A DNA stretch of 54,493 nt from Candidatus Altimarinota bacterium. Its GTDB lineage: Bacteria; Patescibacteriota; Gracilibacteria; UBA1369; LOWO2-01-FULL-3. Location: contig JALNWA010000007.1 of assembly GCA_023231115.1 (NCBI GenBank), positions 1 through 54,493 of the forward strand. Reading direction: 5' to 3'. This document shows, in pieces, positions 44,134 through 52,523 of the stretch. Within the stretch, counting starts at the first letter, position 1. Every line of letters begins with the position of its first letter. The position numbers were made by a program, and so were the translations under genes. The notes under the pieces were generated by a model, which had not been told where the DNA came from, did no database searches, and saw nothing but the letters and a program-made list of their open reading frames with translations.

Positions 44134-44679
44134 ATGGACGAAATAAACGTTTACAATATTCCCGCATTTCAAAGAAAACGAAGTCTTGCCGCAAAAGGCA
44201 GAAGAAAATCTGTTTTGCCAAAGACGCGAAAATCCGCATCACGTACAACAAAAAGAACCACGACACGACGCAGTAAAATATTAAGACCGATGGACGTCGA
44301 CTACAATTCTATCTCATCTATTGAGAATGATTTAACGCCCGAAATTTACGAAAGAGAACCACTGCCCTCTGAACAACTTTTCGAAGAATTTGAAGAAAAA
44401 TCAATAAAAAAATCTTCTTCTGAATTTAGAGAAATGAAAATTTGCGGAATATGCGAAGGATATTTTGATAAAATAAATGTAGCGATTATAAAAGTAACAA
44501 GCCCTATTCACAAAGGCGATTCATTAATTTTCGAAAAAGAGGGAGGCCTTTTTGAGCAAATAATAGACTCAATACAAATCGACAGAGAAGATGTTGTAGT
44601 AGCAAAATCAGGAAGTGACATAGGAGTAAAAGTTTTAGTACAGCCAAAAGTCGGAACTCATGTATATAAAGACGTATGA
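44134..44679 (+). CDS. EF-Tu domain 2-like beta-barrel protein with basic N-terminal tail
   Basis: 181 residues. Residues 1-52 are very basic and low in order (KRKRSLAAKGRRKS..., KSASRTTKRTTTRRSK); an acidic stretch follows (LPSEQLFEEFEEKS). From about residue 103 there is a barrel of the translation-factor domain 2 type: ICGICEGYFDKINVAIIKVTSPIHKGDSLIFE... DSIQIDREDVVVAKSGSDIGVKVLVQPKVGTHVYK. Stand-alone domain-2-like proteins occur in archaea and CPR with unknown function. The basic tail suggests RNA or ribosome binding (inference). The stop overlaps the ackA start (ATGA). Confidence 0.72.
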   Translation: MDEINVYNIPAFQRKRSLAAKGRRKSVLPKTRKSASRTTKRTTTRRSKILRPMDVDYNSISSIENDLTPEIYEREPLPSEQLFEEFEEKSIKKSSSEFREMKICGICEGYFDKINVAIIKVTSPIHKGDSLIFEKEGGLFEQIIDSIQIDREDVVVAKSGSDIGVKVLVQPKVGTHVYKDV

Positions 44680-45788
44680 AAATTCTCGTAATAAATGCCG
44701 GATCATCTTCATTGAAATACGAACTTTTTGATGGGAAAAATTTTTCCAGTTTGACGGAAAATTTGATTGAAGTTAATAAAAAATCAAAAACTCCAACAAT
44801 AGAATTAGCCCTTAAATCAGCGATGAAAGAGCTGATTGCCTCAAGAAAAATATCCTCGCTAAACGACATCGAACGCGTAGGACACAGAGTCGTACACGGC
44901 GGAGAAAAATATTCAAAGCCAACTGAAATAGACAAAAAATTAATTGAAGAAATTAAAAAATTATCCTCTATCGCTCCACTCCACAATCCAATAAATCTGG
45001 AAGCGATTTTGGCGTGCAAAAAATATCTGCCAAACGCAAAACATTATGCAGTTTTCGACACAAGCTTTTACTCCACGACACCTGAGAAAGCTTTTCTTTA
45101 CGCCATTCCAAGAGAATTACATGAAAAACACGGAATAAGAAAATATGGATTTCAAGGCATAAGTCATAAATTTGTAACAGAAAAAGCACTCAAGATTTTG
45201 GGAAACAAAAAAGCAAAAATAATTTCATGTCATCTCGGAAACGGAGTATCGATAACAGCATCAATAGGAGGAAAAGCAATGGACACAACCATGGGATTTA
45301 CGCCTCTTGAAGGCATGATTATGGGGACACGTTGCGGCTCAATCGATCCGGCGATAACATTCTATCTTTCAAAATCTCTAAAACTTTCGCTCGAAAAAAT
45401 AGAAGAAATTTATCTGAAAAAATCGGGGCTTTTAGCACTTTCTGAAATAAGCTGGGACATGAGAGAGATATACAAAAAATCGCTAAAGAAAGATAAAAAA
45501 GCCATATCCACAATTGAAATATTTTCATACCATCTTGCAAAACACATAGCAGAAATGTCAGCATCCATAAAAGGAATAGACGCAATAATTTTCACCGCCG
45601 GCATAGGCGAAAACGCATTTTATATAAGAGAAAAAACAATAGACAACCTCTCACATTTCGGCATCTCTCTCGACAAAAAAGCAAACCGCCTATCCAAAGA
45701 AATAATCTCCTCAAAAACAAGCAAATCAAAAATTCTCGTAATAAAAACGGACGAAGAACTCCAGATTGCGAAAGAAATTTCCAACTAG
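44676..45788 (+). CDS. ackA: Acetate kinase
   Basis: 370 residues, slightly shorter than the usual 400. Signature 1 ILVINAGSSSLKYELFDG at the N-terminus, signature 2 GHRVVHGG near residue 68, then CHLGNGVSITAS, TPLEGMIMGTRCGSIDP and FTAGIGENAFYIRE. It makes ATP from acetyl phosphate in fermentation. No pta lies beside it. Translationally coupled to the upstream gene by a 4-nt overlap. Its TAG stop overlaps the stop of the convergent next gene. Confidence 0.96.
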   Translation: MKILVINAGSSSLKYELFDGKNFSSLTENLIEVNKKSKTPTIELALKSAMKELIASRKISSLNDIERVGHRVVHGGEKYSKPTEIDKKLIEEIKKLSSIAPLHNPINLEAILACKKYLPNAKHYAVFDTSFYSTTPEKAFLYAIPRELHEKHGIRKYGFQGISHKFVTEKALKILGNKKAKIISCHLGNGVSITASIGGKAMDTTMGFTPLEGMIMGTRCGSIDPAITFYLSKSLKLSLEKIEEIYLKKSGLLALSEISWDMREIYKKSLKKDKKAISTIEIFSYHLAKHIAEMSASIKGIDAIIFTAGIGENAFYIREKTIDNLSHFGISLDKKANRLSKEIISSKTSKSKILVIKTDEELQIAKEISN

Positions 45789-47776
45789 TAATTCGATTCG
45801 TAAATCTTATCCTTCGTTAATATAAGTATTTTCTTTGAATCAGCATCAACACTTATATCGCGAATTTCTCCGATATTAGGGAACAAATATTGCATACTAT
45901 AAACAAGATTTCCCGTTTTTGTATCCTTCTGGTAAAGCAAGATTCTGCCTTGTGCATCAACAACGAACACGTAATCAAGCTTATCATTAGTATAAACAAT
46001 TGAAGGATCTTTGAGCGAATTAAATGGAGGATTATTGATGAAGAAATCAACTTTAGTTCCGCCATAATACTTATTTATATCTCCGTTGCTCATCAAAACA
46101 TAAACATTTGAATCAATTGCAAAGCTCTTTGCCCCAGCCAAATCAACTTTTTCCTTTGCAAAATATTGCTCTGCATTTCCAAAACCGCCGGTCGTAGCCT
46201 TATATGCATATTTCCAAATCTGATTATTTTCGGTATCAAGCAAGTAAACCTTATTTCCCCAATCAACAACATAACTTCCCTTATGGAATGTCGTATCAGC
46301 TGTGTCCATAAAATTCATTGTTCCATTGCTGTATTCGATCATCTTGCCATTTTTTGTAAGGAAAACGACAGAATTTCTATCAGAAAAACCTGTTCCAGCA
46401 ATCACAGTTTCAGTTTTATCAATAGTCAAAGGATCTTGAATTTGATCAAGAACAAGCTCGTAAAGCGCATTATATTCATAAACAAAAATCCTTCCTTTTG
46501 ATTCAGTGAAACCAAGCGCATTCACATCACTTCTCTTTTTTGTAAGATCGGCCACAATTTTAGGATTTTCAACTCTTTGAACACTATCAAGTTTATCTCT
46601 TGTTTCATCTATTTGAACCAAGAAAAGCTTCGCCTTATCTCTATAATATCCGGAATTCAAAACACTCATGGCATCGACATAAGCCTTATCCAAGACATCT
46701 TTCGCCGCCGCCTTATCATAAGATCCTTTGGTATCCGCCTCTGTTATCTTTGATTGAACACCTGTCAAAATCTCATCAAGTTTAACAAGTTGCTCTCTTT
46801 GAGCGCTATTAACGCCATAAACCCAAATTCCAGCACCAAGTACTATAATAAGTACAACCAAAAGCGCCAAAATTTTATCTTTGCCAAATCCTTTCGAAAA
46901 AAGACCGGAAACAAATCTTGAACAAAAATCTTTAATTTTTTCAAAAAATCCAATTCCTGAAAGCTTGCTTCCACCTCTCGCTCCATATCCCTTAATTGCA
47001 GTCAAAAATTTTCCTGACAAAGTCTCTTTTTGCGCAGAAGTATGGCCTTTAGAAGACTCAAGTACTCCTTTCTCTGAGAATTCAACATCATCCAAAGCAT
47101 CTTCAATTTCAGCTTTTGTAGCCTTTGAAAAAAGAATTCCCGTAAGTCCGACTCGTCCCAAAATCTCAGTAGACATCGTATCTTTAATCTCATTCAAAGA
47201 ATTCATAACATCGTTTCCACCTGTAGCCTTAGACAAATCCGTCTTACTTATATAACGCAAAAGTCTTGTTGAAGAGAATAAAACAAAATCCCCGACTTCT
47301 ATCGATCCACTAGCGATATTCCCGAAAACATCCCCGTTTGTGACTTCATCGCTAAGACCTTCGCTGACAACACTAATAAATCTTTTTCTTATAAGATAAG
47401 CCTCACTGTCTCCACATTGAGTCAAATAAAGCGTATCCCCTATTATTGCGGCAATAATAACATTCAAATTTCCAATATATCCTGAAACTTTTTGCGCTTT
47501 AAATTCATTCAAAACACCATTTACAGCCTTAAGACCGGCCTCAAATCTTTCATAAGGATCTTTTCCAACATCCTCAAAAAACACCTTCTGCATGCTCTCA
47601 AAAATAACCTGCCCTATTTCCTCAGCATCAACAGGATTGTTTTGAATTTCCAAATTTATAAAAATCTGACCGCTTTTGTCCCCAAAATCTTGGAAAAGGT
47701 CATAATAATAATTTTCAAGAAAACTATTATCGTCCTTTCCAAAAAACAGAAACTCATATCCTGCTTTTATCGCCAT
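45785..47776 (-). CDS. Degenerate PP2C-type phosphatase domain, membrane helix and beta-propeller fusion
   Basis: 663 residues from the ATG at 47776 (a longer form would need a TTG start). Residues 1-180 resemble the PP2C fold (VIIAAIIGDTLYLTQCGDSEAYLIR; IEVGDFVLFSSTRLLRYI), but the metal-binding Asp-Gly-x-Gly-His element is missing, so it is probably a pseudophosphatase. A linker leads to one membrane helix (ILALLVVLIIVLGAGIWVYGV, about residues 300-320), a coiled coil, and about 300 residues of repeated four-strand units (e.g. KVYLLDTENNQIWKYAY; YVFVVDAQGRILLYQKD) like a propeller. Likely a sensor or scaffold across the membrane. Confidence 0.7.
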   Translation of the reverse strand: MAIKAGYEFLFFGKDDNSFLENYYYDLFQDFGDKSGQIFINLEIQNNPVDAEEIGQVIFESMQKVFFEDVGKDPYERFEAGLKAVNGVLNEFKAQKVSGYIGNLNVIIAAIIGDTLYLTQCGDSEAYLIRKRFISVVSEGLSDEVTNGDVFGNIASGSIEVGDFVLFSSTRLLRYISKTDLSKATGGNDVMNSLNEIKDTMSTEILGRVGLTGILFSKATKAEIEDALDDVEFSEKGVLESSKGHTSAQKETLSGKFLTAIKGYGARGGSKLSGIGFFEKIKDFCSRFVSGLFSKGFGKDKILALLVVLIIVLGAGIWVYGVNSAQREQLVKLDEILTGVQSKITEADTKGSYDKAAAKDVLDKAYVDAMSVLNSGYYRDKAKLFLVQIDETRDKLDSVQRVENPKIVADLTKKRSDVNALGFTESKGRIFVYEYNALYELVLDQIQDPLTIDKTETVIAGTGFSDRNSVVFLTKNGKMIEYSNGTMNFMDTADTTFHKGSYVVDWGNKVYLLDTENNQIWKYAYKATTGGFGNAEQYFAKEKVDLAGAKSFAIDSNVYVLMSNGDINKYYGGTKVDFFINNPPFNSLKDPSIVYTNDKLDYVFVVDAQGRILLYQKDTKTGNLVYSMQYLFPNIGEIRDISVDADSKKILILTKDKIYESNY

Positions 47777-47900
47777 ATTCTTTTGGATCAAAATTTAAAC
47801 TAGAGTGCATCCTACTACACAAATATACTTTAGTAAACATATTATTTGCAAGAAAAAAACAAACCGAAAAGATATACTGCCTTTACATAAAATCTTAAGA

Positions 47901-47929
47901 TTGACTAATCCAACCTTCCTCTGTAAAAT
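47901..47929 (+). promoter_or_regulatory. Promoter of rpmH-rnpA-yidC-jag
   Basis: -35 TTGACT (47901-47906), 17-bp gap, -10 TAAAAT (47924-47929), 45 bp before the rpmH start. Confidence 0.75.
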
Positions 47930-47974
47930 CACCACGCGAAGTATTAAAATACATTATAGAAATAATCAAACACC

Positions 47975-48106
47975 ATGTTAGGAAAACTAAAGAAAAGAAT
48001 CAGACTAAAAACTCACGGCTTTCTAAAAAGAAGCGCAGTTGTGTTGAACAGAAGAAGATCAAAAGGCAGAAAAAGCCTTACCGTTAAGATCCACTCTAAA
48101 GGATGA
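47975..48106 (+). CDS. rpmH: 50S ribosomal protein L34
   Basis: 43 residues. After MLGKLKKRIRLK it has the L34 core THGFLKRSAVVLNRRRSKGRKSLTV, then a short KIHSKG tail. The usual N-terminal R-T-[YF]-Q-P-S is replaced, so its start is divergent. First gene of the conserved rpmH-rnpA-yidC-jag block. Its TGA stop overlaps the rnpA ATG by 4 nt. Confidence 0.95.
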   Translation: MLGKLKKRIRLKTHGFLKRSAVVLNRRRSKGRKSLTVKIHSKG

Positions 48107-48435
48107 TCGCAAAAAAATTTAAGATCCCAAAAAAATACATAGAACTCATCCTTAAAAAAGGAGAGTCTTTTGATTCGAAACTCTTTGTGGTAAGATTCTG
48201 GGAGAATAAAATCGGATTTCCAAGATTTAGGATAATAGTAAGCACAAAATTCGCAAAAAAAGCGGTGGACAGAAATAGAGTACGAAGACAGGTTTACGAA
48301 GCATTAAGGCTGATTATCAAAGAAAAACCAAGCCTAAAGCCTCTAGACATGATACTCATTCCAAAAAAACAGATTCTTTCAAAAGAATTTAAGGAAATCT
48401 ACAAAATAACGGAAGAATTAGTAACCAAGATCTAA
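48103..48435 (+). CDS. rnpA: RNase P protein component
   Basis: 110 residues, basic. The family signature is present as KKAVDRNRVRRQVYEALR (the RNR motif, residues about 57-74), with the preceding strand FRIIVSTKFA. It binds RNase P RNA (29.2 kb) and helps position pre-tRNA leaders. Overlaps rpmH by 4 nt. Confidence 0.95.
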   Translation: MIAKKFKIPKKYIELILKKGESFDSKLFVVRFWENKIGFPRFRIIVSTKFAKKAVDRNRVRRQVYEALRLIIKEKPSLKPLDMILIPKKQILSKEFKEIYKITEELVTKI

Positions 48436-48436
48436 A

Positions 48437-49669
48437 ATGGAAAAGTTCAACCAATTAGTAAAGAATATTTTAATCTTTTTAGCTATATTTTTAGTTGTGA
48501 ACTGGGTAATAAACCTATTTAAAGGCCCTGCCCAACCAGAAGAAACACTTCAAAACACGGTAGTTTTCACAACAACAGACAATGAATATTCAAGACGAGA
48601 CATAGTCACAGTAAAAATAAAAAACAACACGACTTCAGCAATCACAATCCCAAGCAAATGCCCCGCTGAACCATTTGACACATATAGAAACGAGAAAAAT
48701 GAATGGGTGAAAAAGACATATTCACCAAAACTTGATTGTACAGACAAAAAAAACATAGAAATACTCCCAACAAAAGAAGCACTTATCCCTTATACAAACT
48801 GGAATCACACACTCTTTGGAGACATGGGAAGATATAAAGCGGAAATAACAATAAAAATCGGTGAAGAAGAAAAAACGATTACTTCAAATGAATTTACAGT
48901 CGTTGAAGAAGGAATTTTTTCTAAACTTTGGGTGGGAATTTTCTACCGCCCTATTTACAATGTAATGATTTTCCTTGCAAAAATAATGCCGGGCCATGAC
49001 ATCGGATTGGCAATCATAATTCTTACATTAATAATAAGAACAATTTTGCTCGTGCCTTCACAAAAGGCTATGAAATCACAAAAACGAATGCAAGATATTC
49101 AACCAAGACTTGAAAAAATCAAAGAAAAATACAAAGGAGATCAACAAAAAATCGCATCAGAAACAATGGCTTTATGGAAAGAGGCAAAAGTAAATCCAAT
49201 GGGCAGTTGTTTACCTCTTCTTTTACAACTTCCATTCCTTATCGGAATTTTCTATGTTGTTCAAGACAGTTTAAATCCGGACAACACATACTTATTATAC
49301 AAAGCATACGAAAACTTTACATTGGGAGATATTTCTCATTCATTCTTCGGAATTATTGACCTGTCAAAGCCAAATCTTTATGTACTTCCAATTGTCATTG
49401 GAGGCCTTCAATTTCTACAAATGAAACTCTCGATGGGAACAGGGAAACAAGGCGGAGAAATGGCCAGCGCATCGAAAATGATGATATACATAATGCCTGT
49501 AATGATTGCAGTATTCACAGCATCTTTACCGGCTGGTGTTGCATTCTATTGGGGAACTTCAACACTTTACGGAATCGTTCAGCAAATTATTGTAAACAAA
49601 GGAAAATCAGATCACAAAGATGATAAAGAAGAAAAAGAGCCGACAGTCAGAGTCATAACAACAAACTAA
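48437..49669 (+). CDS. yidC: Membrane protein insertase YidC/Oxa1
   Basis: 410 residues: an N-terminal helix (LVKNILIFLAIFLVVNWVINLF), an extracytoplasmic beta domain (about 35-155), then the Oxa1 core: FYRPIYNVMIFLAKIMPGHDIGLAIIILTLIIRTILLVPSQKAMKSQKRMQDIQP, MGSCLPLLLQLPFLIGIFYVV and two more helices, with the conserved Arg in the groove (LIIRTILL). It inserts and folds membrane proteins with or without Sec. A Lys/Asp/Glu-rich tail follows. Starts one base after rnpA. Confidence 0.95.
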   Translation: MEKFNQLVKNILIFLAIFLVVNWVINLFKGPAQPEETLQNTVVFTTTDNEYSRRDIVTVKIKNNTTSAITIPSKCPAEPFDTYRNEKNEWVKKTYSPKLDCTDKKNIEILPTKEALIPYTNWNHTLFGDMGRYKAEITIKIGEEEKTITSNEFTVVEEGIFSKLWVGIFYRPIYNVMIFLAKIMPGHDIGLAIIILTLIIRTILLVPSQKAMKSQKRMQDIQPRLEKIKEKYKGDQQKIASETMALWKEAKVNPMGSCLPLLLQLPFLIGIFYVVQDSLNPDNTYLLYKAYENFTLGDISHSFFGIIDLSKPNLYVLPIVIGGLQFLQMKLSMGTGKQGGEMASASKMMIYIMPVMIAVFTASLPAGVAFYWGTSTLYGIVQQIIVNKGKSDHKDDKEEKEPTVRVITTN

Positions 49670-49688
49670 ACTTTAAAAAAATTTAATT

Positions 49689-50153
49689 ATGGAAATAATA
49701 GAAACATTAAAGGAAACCCTGGAAGATATTCTAAAAAAAATAGAAGTCCCGTACACAGACATTGATATAGTTGAAGATGAAAAAGACACTTTTTTAATAA
49801 ATATAAAAAGCGAAAATCCAAATTTACTGATAGGCTTCAGAGGAATAAACATTCAAGCAATTCAGCATTTATTAAAAGTAATGGCATGGAAAAAATGCAA
49901 AACTGAAAATTTTTCAATTACTTTGGACGTTGACGAATACAGAAAACGCCAAGAAGAAAACATGATTGCAATGGCCCAAAGAAAAATAGAAATGGCGAGA
50001 AAATTTCACCGTCCGCAAAGACTTCCTCCAATGTCTCCATATTTCAGAAGAAAAATACATTTAATGTGTATGGGATCAGGATATGAAGACATCGAAACAT
50101 TGAGCGACGGAGAAGGAGAAATGAGACATATCATCATTAAACCGAAATTCTAA
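49689..50153 (+). CDS. jag: KH-R3H RNA-binding protein Jag/KhpB (no Jag_N domain)
   Basis: 154 residues: a KH-type domain with LIGFRGINIQAIQHLLKVMAWKK (the GxxG loop is GFRG) at residues about 48-75, and an R3H domain (RLPPMSPYFRRKIHLMCMGSGYEDIETLSDGEGEMRHIIIKP) at the end. The N-terminal Jag_N domain of Firmicutes is absent. KhpB proteins bind RNA and affect cell elongation. Position after yidC is conserved across bacteria. Confidence 0.92.
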   Translation: MEIIETLKETLEDILKKIEVPYTDIDIVEDEKDTFLINIKSENPNLLIGFRGINIQAIQHLLKVMAWKKCKTENFSITLDVDEYRKRQEENMIAMAQRKIEMARKFHRPQRLPPMSPYFRRKIHLMCMGSGYEDIETLSDGEGEMRHIIIKPKF

Positions 50154-50171
50154 AATTTAAAAAACCTACCC

Positions 50172-51140
50172 ATGAGTACCAAAAAAAACATCACTTGGCT
50201 ACTCATTCCTATAATAACTTTAATCGCGACGATTTCGCATACACCAAAGATAATAAGCGCTTTAGCGCCCGATAATTTTTCAGACGTAAGTTCAGGAAAT
50301 TCGCATTTCGTTGCAATAGATTACTTACGCGCAAATAACATTATTCAAGGATACGAAGACGGAACATTCAAATCAAAACAAAAAATTTCTCGCGCGGAAG
50401 CTTTGAAAATCTTCTTGCTCGCAAGCGGAGCCACAACAGAAACAGACATAGCGCAAAGACAAGAAACACTTACTCAAACAAATGAATCCCCTCTCCAAGA
50501 CGTTTCTGCAACATCATGGTTTGCGCCATATGTTTCAATTGCAAAAGAAAAAAATATTATTTCAGGATACGAAGATGGAACATTTCAACCGGAAAAAACT
50601 ATAAATCTCGCAGAGTCATTAAAAATATTTTTAAATTGTTATCCGGAATTGGAGTATCCACCGACAGATGACATTTTCGCAGATGCAACAAGCACAGATT
50701 GGTTCGCGAAATATGCCGCATACGCAAAACAAAAAAACCTTGTGAACATAACGCTTGAAAATAAAATCGACCCGAATCAGGACATGACTCGCGGATACAT
50801 GGCGGAAATTATTTACAGAAAAATAATGAATGACACAGTAGACCTTGTAGAATTCGGGAAAGCCACTTATTACGGGAATGGCGCAGACGGAGCAAACACG
50901 GCATCCGGCGAAAAATTGGACAATACAAGTTTTGTCGCGGCACACAAAACATTGCCATTCGGAACAATAGTTGAAGTGACAAATCTCGCAACAGGAAAAT
51001 CAATTCAAGTAAAAATAATAGACCGCGGACCATACGGCCACGGACGAATAATTGACCTGTCAATGGGAGCATTCGAATCACTTGCAGATTTATCTGTAGG
51101 CGTTATAAATGTACAAGACAAAGTAATCCATTTGCCATAA
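50172..51140 (+). CDS. SLH-repeat protein fused to RlpA-like double-psi beta-barrel
   Basis: 322 residues: an N-terminal hydrophobic segment (WLLIPIITLIATIS), three S-layer-homology units (FSDVSSGNSHFVAIDYLRANNIIQGYEDGTFK at about 36; WFAPYVSIAKEKNIISGYEDGTFQPEK at about 115; WFAKYAAYAKQKNLVNI at about 178), then an RlpA barrel from about 232 (GKATYYGNGADGANTASGEKLDNTSFVAAHKTLPFGTIVEVTN and IIDRGPYGHGRIIDLSMGAFESL). SLH binds cell-wall polymers; RlpA domains cut or bind denuded peptidoglycan. Together: a wall-bound remodelling enzyme, probably for division. Confidence 0.88.
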   Translation: MSTKKNITWLLIPIITLIATISHTPKIISALAPDNFSDVSSGNSHFVAIDYLRANNIIQGYEDGTFKSKQKISRAEALKIFLLASGATTETDIAQRQETLTQTNESPLQDVSATSWFAPYVSIAKEKNIISGYEDGTFQPEKTINLAESLKIFLNCYPELEYPPTDDIFADATSTDWFAKYAAYAKQKNLVNITLENKIDPNQDMTRGYMAEIIYRKIMNDTVDLVEFGKATYYGNGADGANTASGEKLDNTSFVAAHKTLPFGTIVEVTNLATGKSIQVKIIDRGPYGHGRIIDLSMGAFESLADLSVGVINVQDKVIHLP

Positions 51141-51451
51141 TGTACCAAAAACCGACACTTCAGGCAGAAGCAAAAAAAGCGGCTAGAATGTTGATAATAA
51201 CGCTTTCTTCAATGATTATTGTTTTGGTTGGAATATTTTTCATGGTAACAAACGACTCTGCACAAAAAGGATACGCACTGGAACAAGAAAAATTGAAAAA
51301 TGAGATATTAAAGACGGAAAATTCAGGTTTAAACACAAAAATAACGGATTCTTCAGCCTTCACAAAAATAACAGAAGAAGAAAAGACAAAAGAGATGCAA
51401 AATCCGGAAATAAAGCAATACGTCACGAAAAAGGATAATGAAGTAAAATGA
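51140..51451 (+). CDS. Small single-pass membrane protein with coiled coil (FtsL/DivIC-like form), 103 aa
   Basis: Basic N-terminus, one membrane helix (residues about 17-38, MLIITLSSMIIVLVGIFFMVT), then a coiled coil (ALEQEKLKNEILKTENSGLNTKITD). This is the plan of FtsL/DivIC divisome proteins, though length and sequence do not prove it. Its ATG shares one base with the stop of the SLH-RlpA gene (TAATG), so the two are coupled, consistent with a septal job. Confidence 0.55.
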   Translation: MYQKPTLQAEAKKAARMLIITLSSMIIVLVGIFFMVTNDSAQKGYALEQEKLKNEILKTENSGLNTKITDSSAFTKITEEEKTKEMQNPEIKQYVTKKDNEVK

Positions 51452-51453
51452 AA

Positions 51454-51481
51454 TTGACTTTAGACTTCAAGTCCTTATACT
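51454..51481 (+). promoter_or_regulatory. tRNA-Glu promoter
   Basis: -35 TTGACT (51454-51459), 16-bp gap, -10 TATACT (51476-51481), 35 bp before the tRNA. Confidence 0.7.
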
Positions 51482-51516
51482 AATGCTCGCGTCAACAAAC
51501 GCACAAAAAAACACAT

Positions 51517-51591
51517 GGCGCCATCGTCTACCGGTCAGGACAACGGGTTTTCATCCCGTAAATGGGAGTTCGATTCTCCCTGGCGCTACCA
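51517..51591 (+). tRNA. tRNA-Glu (anticodon TTC)
   Basis: 75 nt with the CCA tail encoded. Acceptor stem GGCGCCA pairs with TGGCGCT (one G-U pair), anticodon stem CGGG/CCCG carries the loop TTTTCAT with anticodon TTC, and the T arm is GGGAGTTCGATTCTCCC. The only tRNA found in the window. Confidence 0.95.
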
Positions 51592-51604
51592 ACTTTTAAA
51601 GGCT

Positions 51605-52486
51605 TTAAGCGGCCTTTTCGGCAATCATATCGTCAAGAACATTCTGGAAATTATTTTCTATCCCAAATCTGGTCACACCATAAGGCAATTTAGCCATTCT
51701 TTTAGCGATTTCATTGTCAGGATGAGCCAAAAAATCAACATTCAAAGTCGAGAAATGCACATATGAACCATCAAGATTATATTCTTTCATGGGAACGTCA
51801 AGTAACACAGCCATTCCACCTTCAGCCAACAATTCCATCGTTCTGCCTCTGACATCTATATTCGTCTTTCCTCCAATATGATAATTGGGCCCGCAATTTT
51901 CATAAATAAAATCATAACTCTTTTTTTTCAAAGGATTTTCATCAGGAAAATCCCCACACCACTGATAATCTACATAAGGTAGCTCAACAACATCAAACAC
52001 GCGCCTCTCAAGCTGTGTTTGCAAAAACATAATATTGTCGGGAGTAAGCTTGGACATATCAAAAGAACCAGAAGACTCAATTTTTTTACGCGATAAATAT
52101 CTATATAAAGCAGCTGCAACATCTCCGAAATAAGAATCGGTCACATCATCCAAAATCCCCTCCGCAAATTGCCAATATGGATTTATAGGCGTAGCTCCAG
52201 CCATCGTATGAATAACGGCATCGTTAATAATATGTCTCATCTGCGAAACAGCCACACCCGCACCCGGCCCCATTTCAAGAATTCGCAACGCATCATTTTT
52301 TACGGATAATGCTCTCAAAAGTTTTGAAATAATCGGATTAAGAACACGAGAATTACAATCATTCAACCCAGATTTGTGAGAATATAGTTCATAGAGACGT
52401 TTAAAACGCTTCCCCGGCTCGCCTTCTATAAGCCCCTGCGCTCTCGCCTTCTCCACTCCTTCCCAATATGACATTTCACTAGACAT
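51605..52486 (-). CDS. SAM-dependent methyltransferase-like protein, 293 aa
   Basis: Residues about 65-100 hold the Rossmann motif I, LRILEMGPGAGVAVSQM. A later strand with SYDFIYENCGPNYHI and TMELLAEGGMAVLLDVP fits motifs IV and V of class I methyltransferases. An unusual insert of about 90 residues (DDVTDSYFGDVAAALYRYLSRKK...) splits the fold. Substrate not predictable; motif I has G-P-G-A-G, compatible with SAM binding. It stands alone and ends just past the tRNA-Glu gene on the other strand. Confidence 0.65.
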   Translation of the reverse strand: MSSEMSYWEGVEKARAQGLIEGEPGKRFKRLYELYSHKSGLNDCNSRVLNPIISKLLRALSVKNDALRILEMGPGAGVAVSQMRHIINDAVIHTMAGATPINPYWQFAEGILDDVTDSYFGDVAAALYRYLSRKKIESSGSFDMSKLTPDNIMFLQTQLERRVFDVVELPYVDYQWCGDFPDENPLKKKSYDFIYENCGPNYHIGGKTNIDVRGRTMELLAEGGMAVLLDVPMKEYNLDGSYVHFSTLNVDFLAHPDNEIAKRMAKLPYGVTRFGIENNFQNVLDDMIAEKAA

Positions 52487-52515
52487 AAACTTTATTATTG
52501 AAAATCAAGAATGTT

Positions 52516-52523
52516 ATTATACC
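52516..52523 (-). promoter_or_regulatory. Extended -10 promoter of the methyltransferase-like gene
   Basis: Minus strand TGGTATAAT, 29 bp before the ATG at 52486, giving a short leader of roughly 23 nt. No clear -35. Confidence 0.55.

Noticed and set aside
47792..47974. Replication origin next to rpmH-rnpA-yidC-jag
   Set aside because: No dnaA or dnaN nearby, no cluster of TTATCCACA boxes, only a promoter. A single TTATCCATG near 4972 is isolated.
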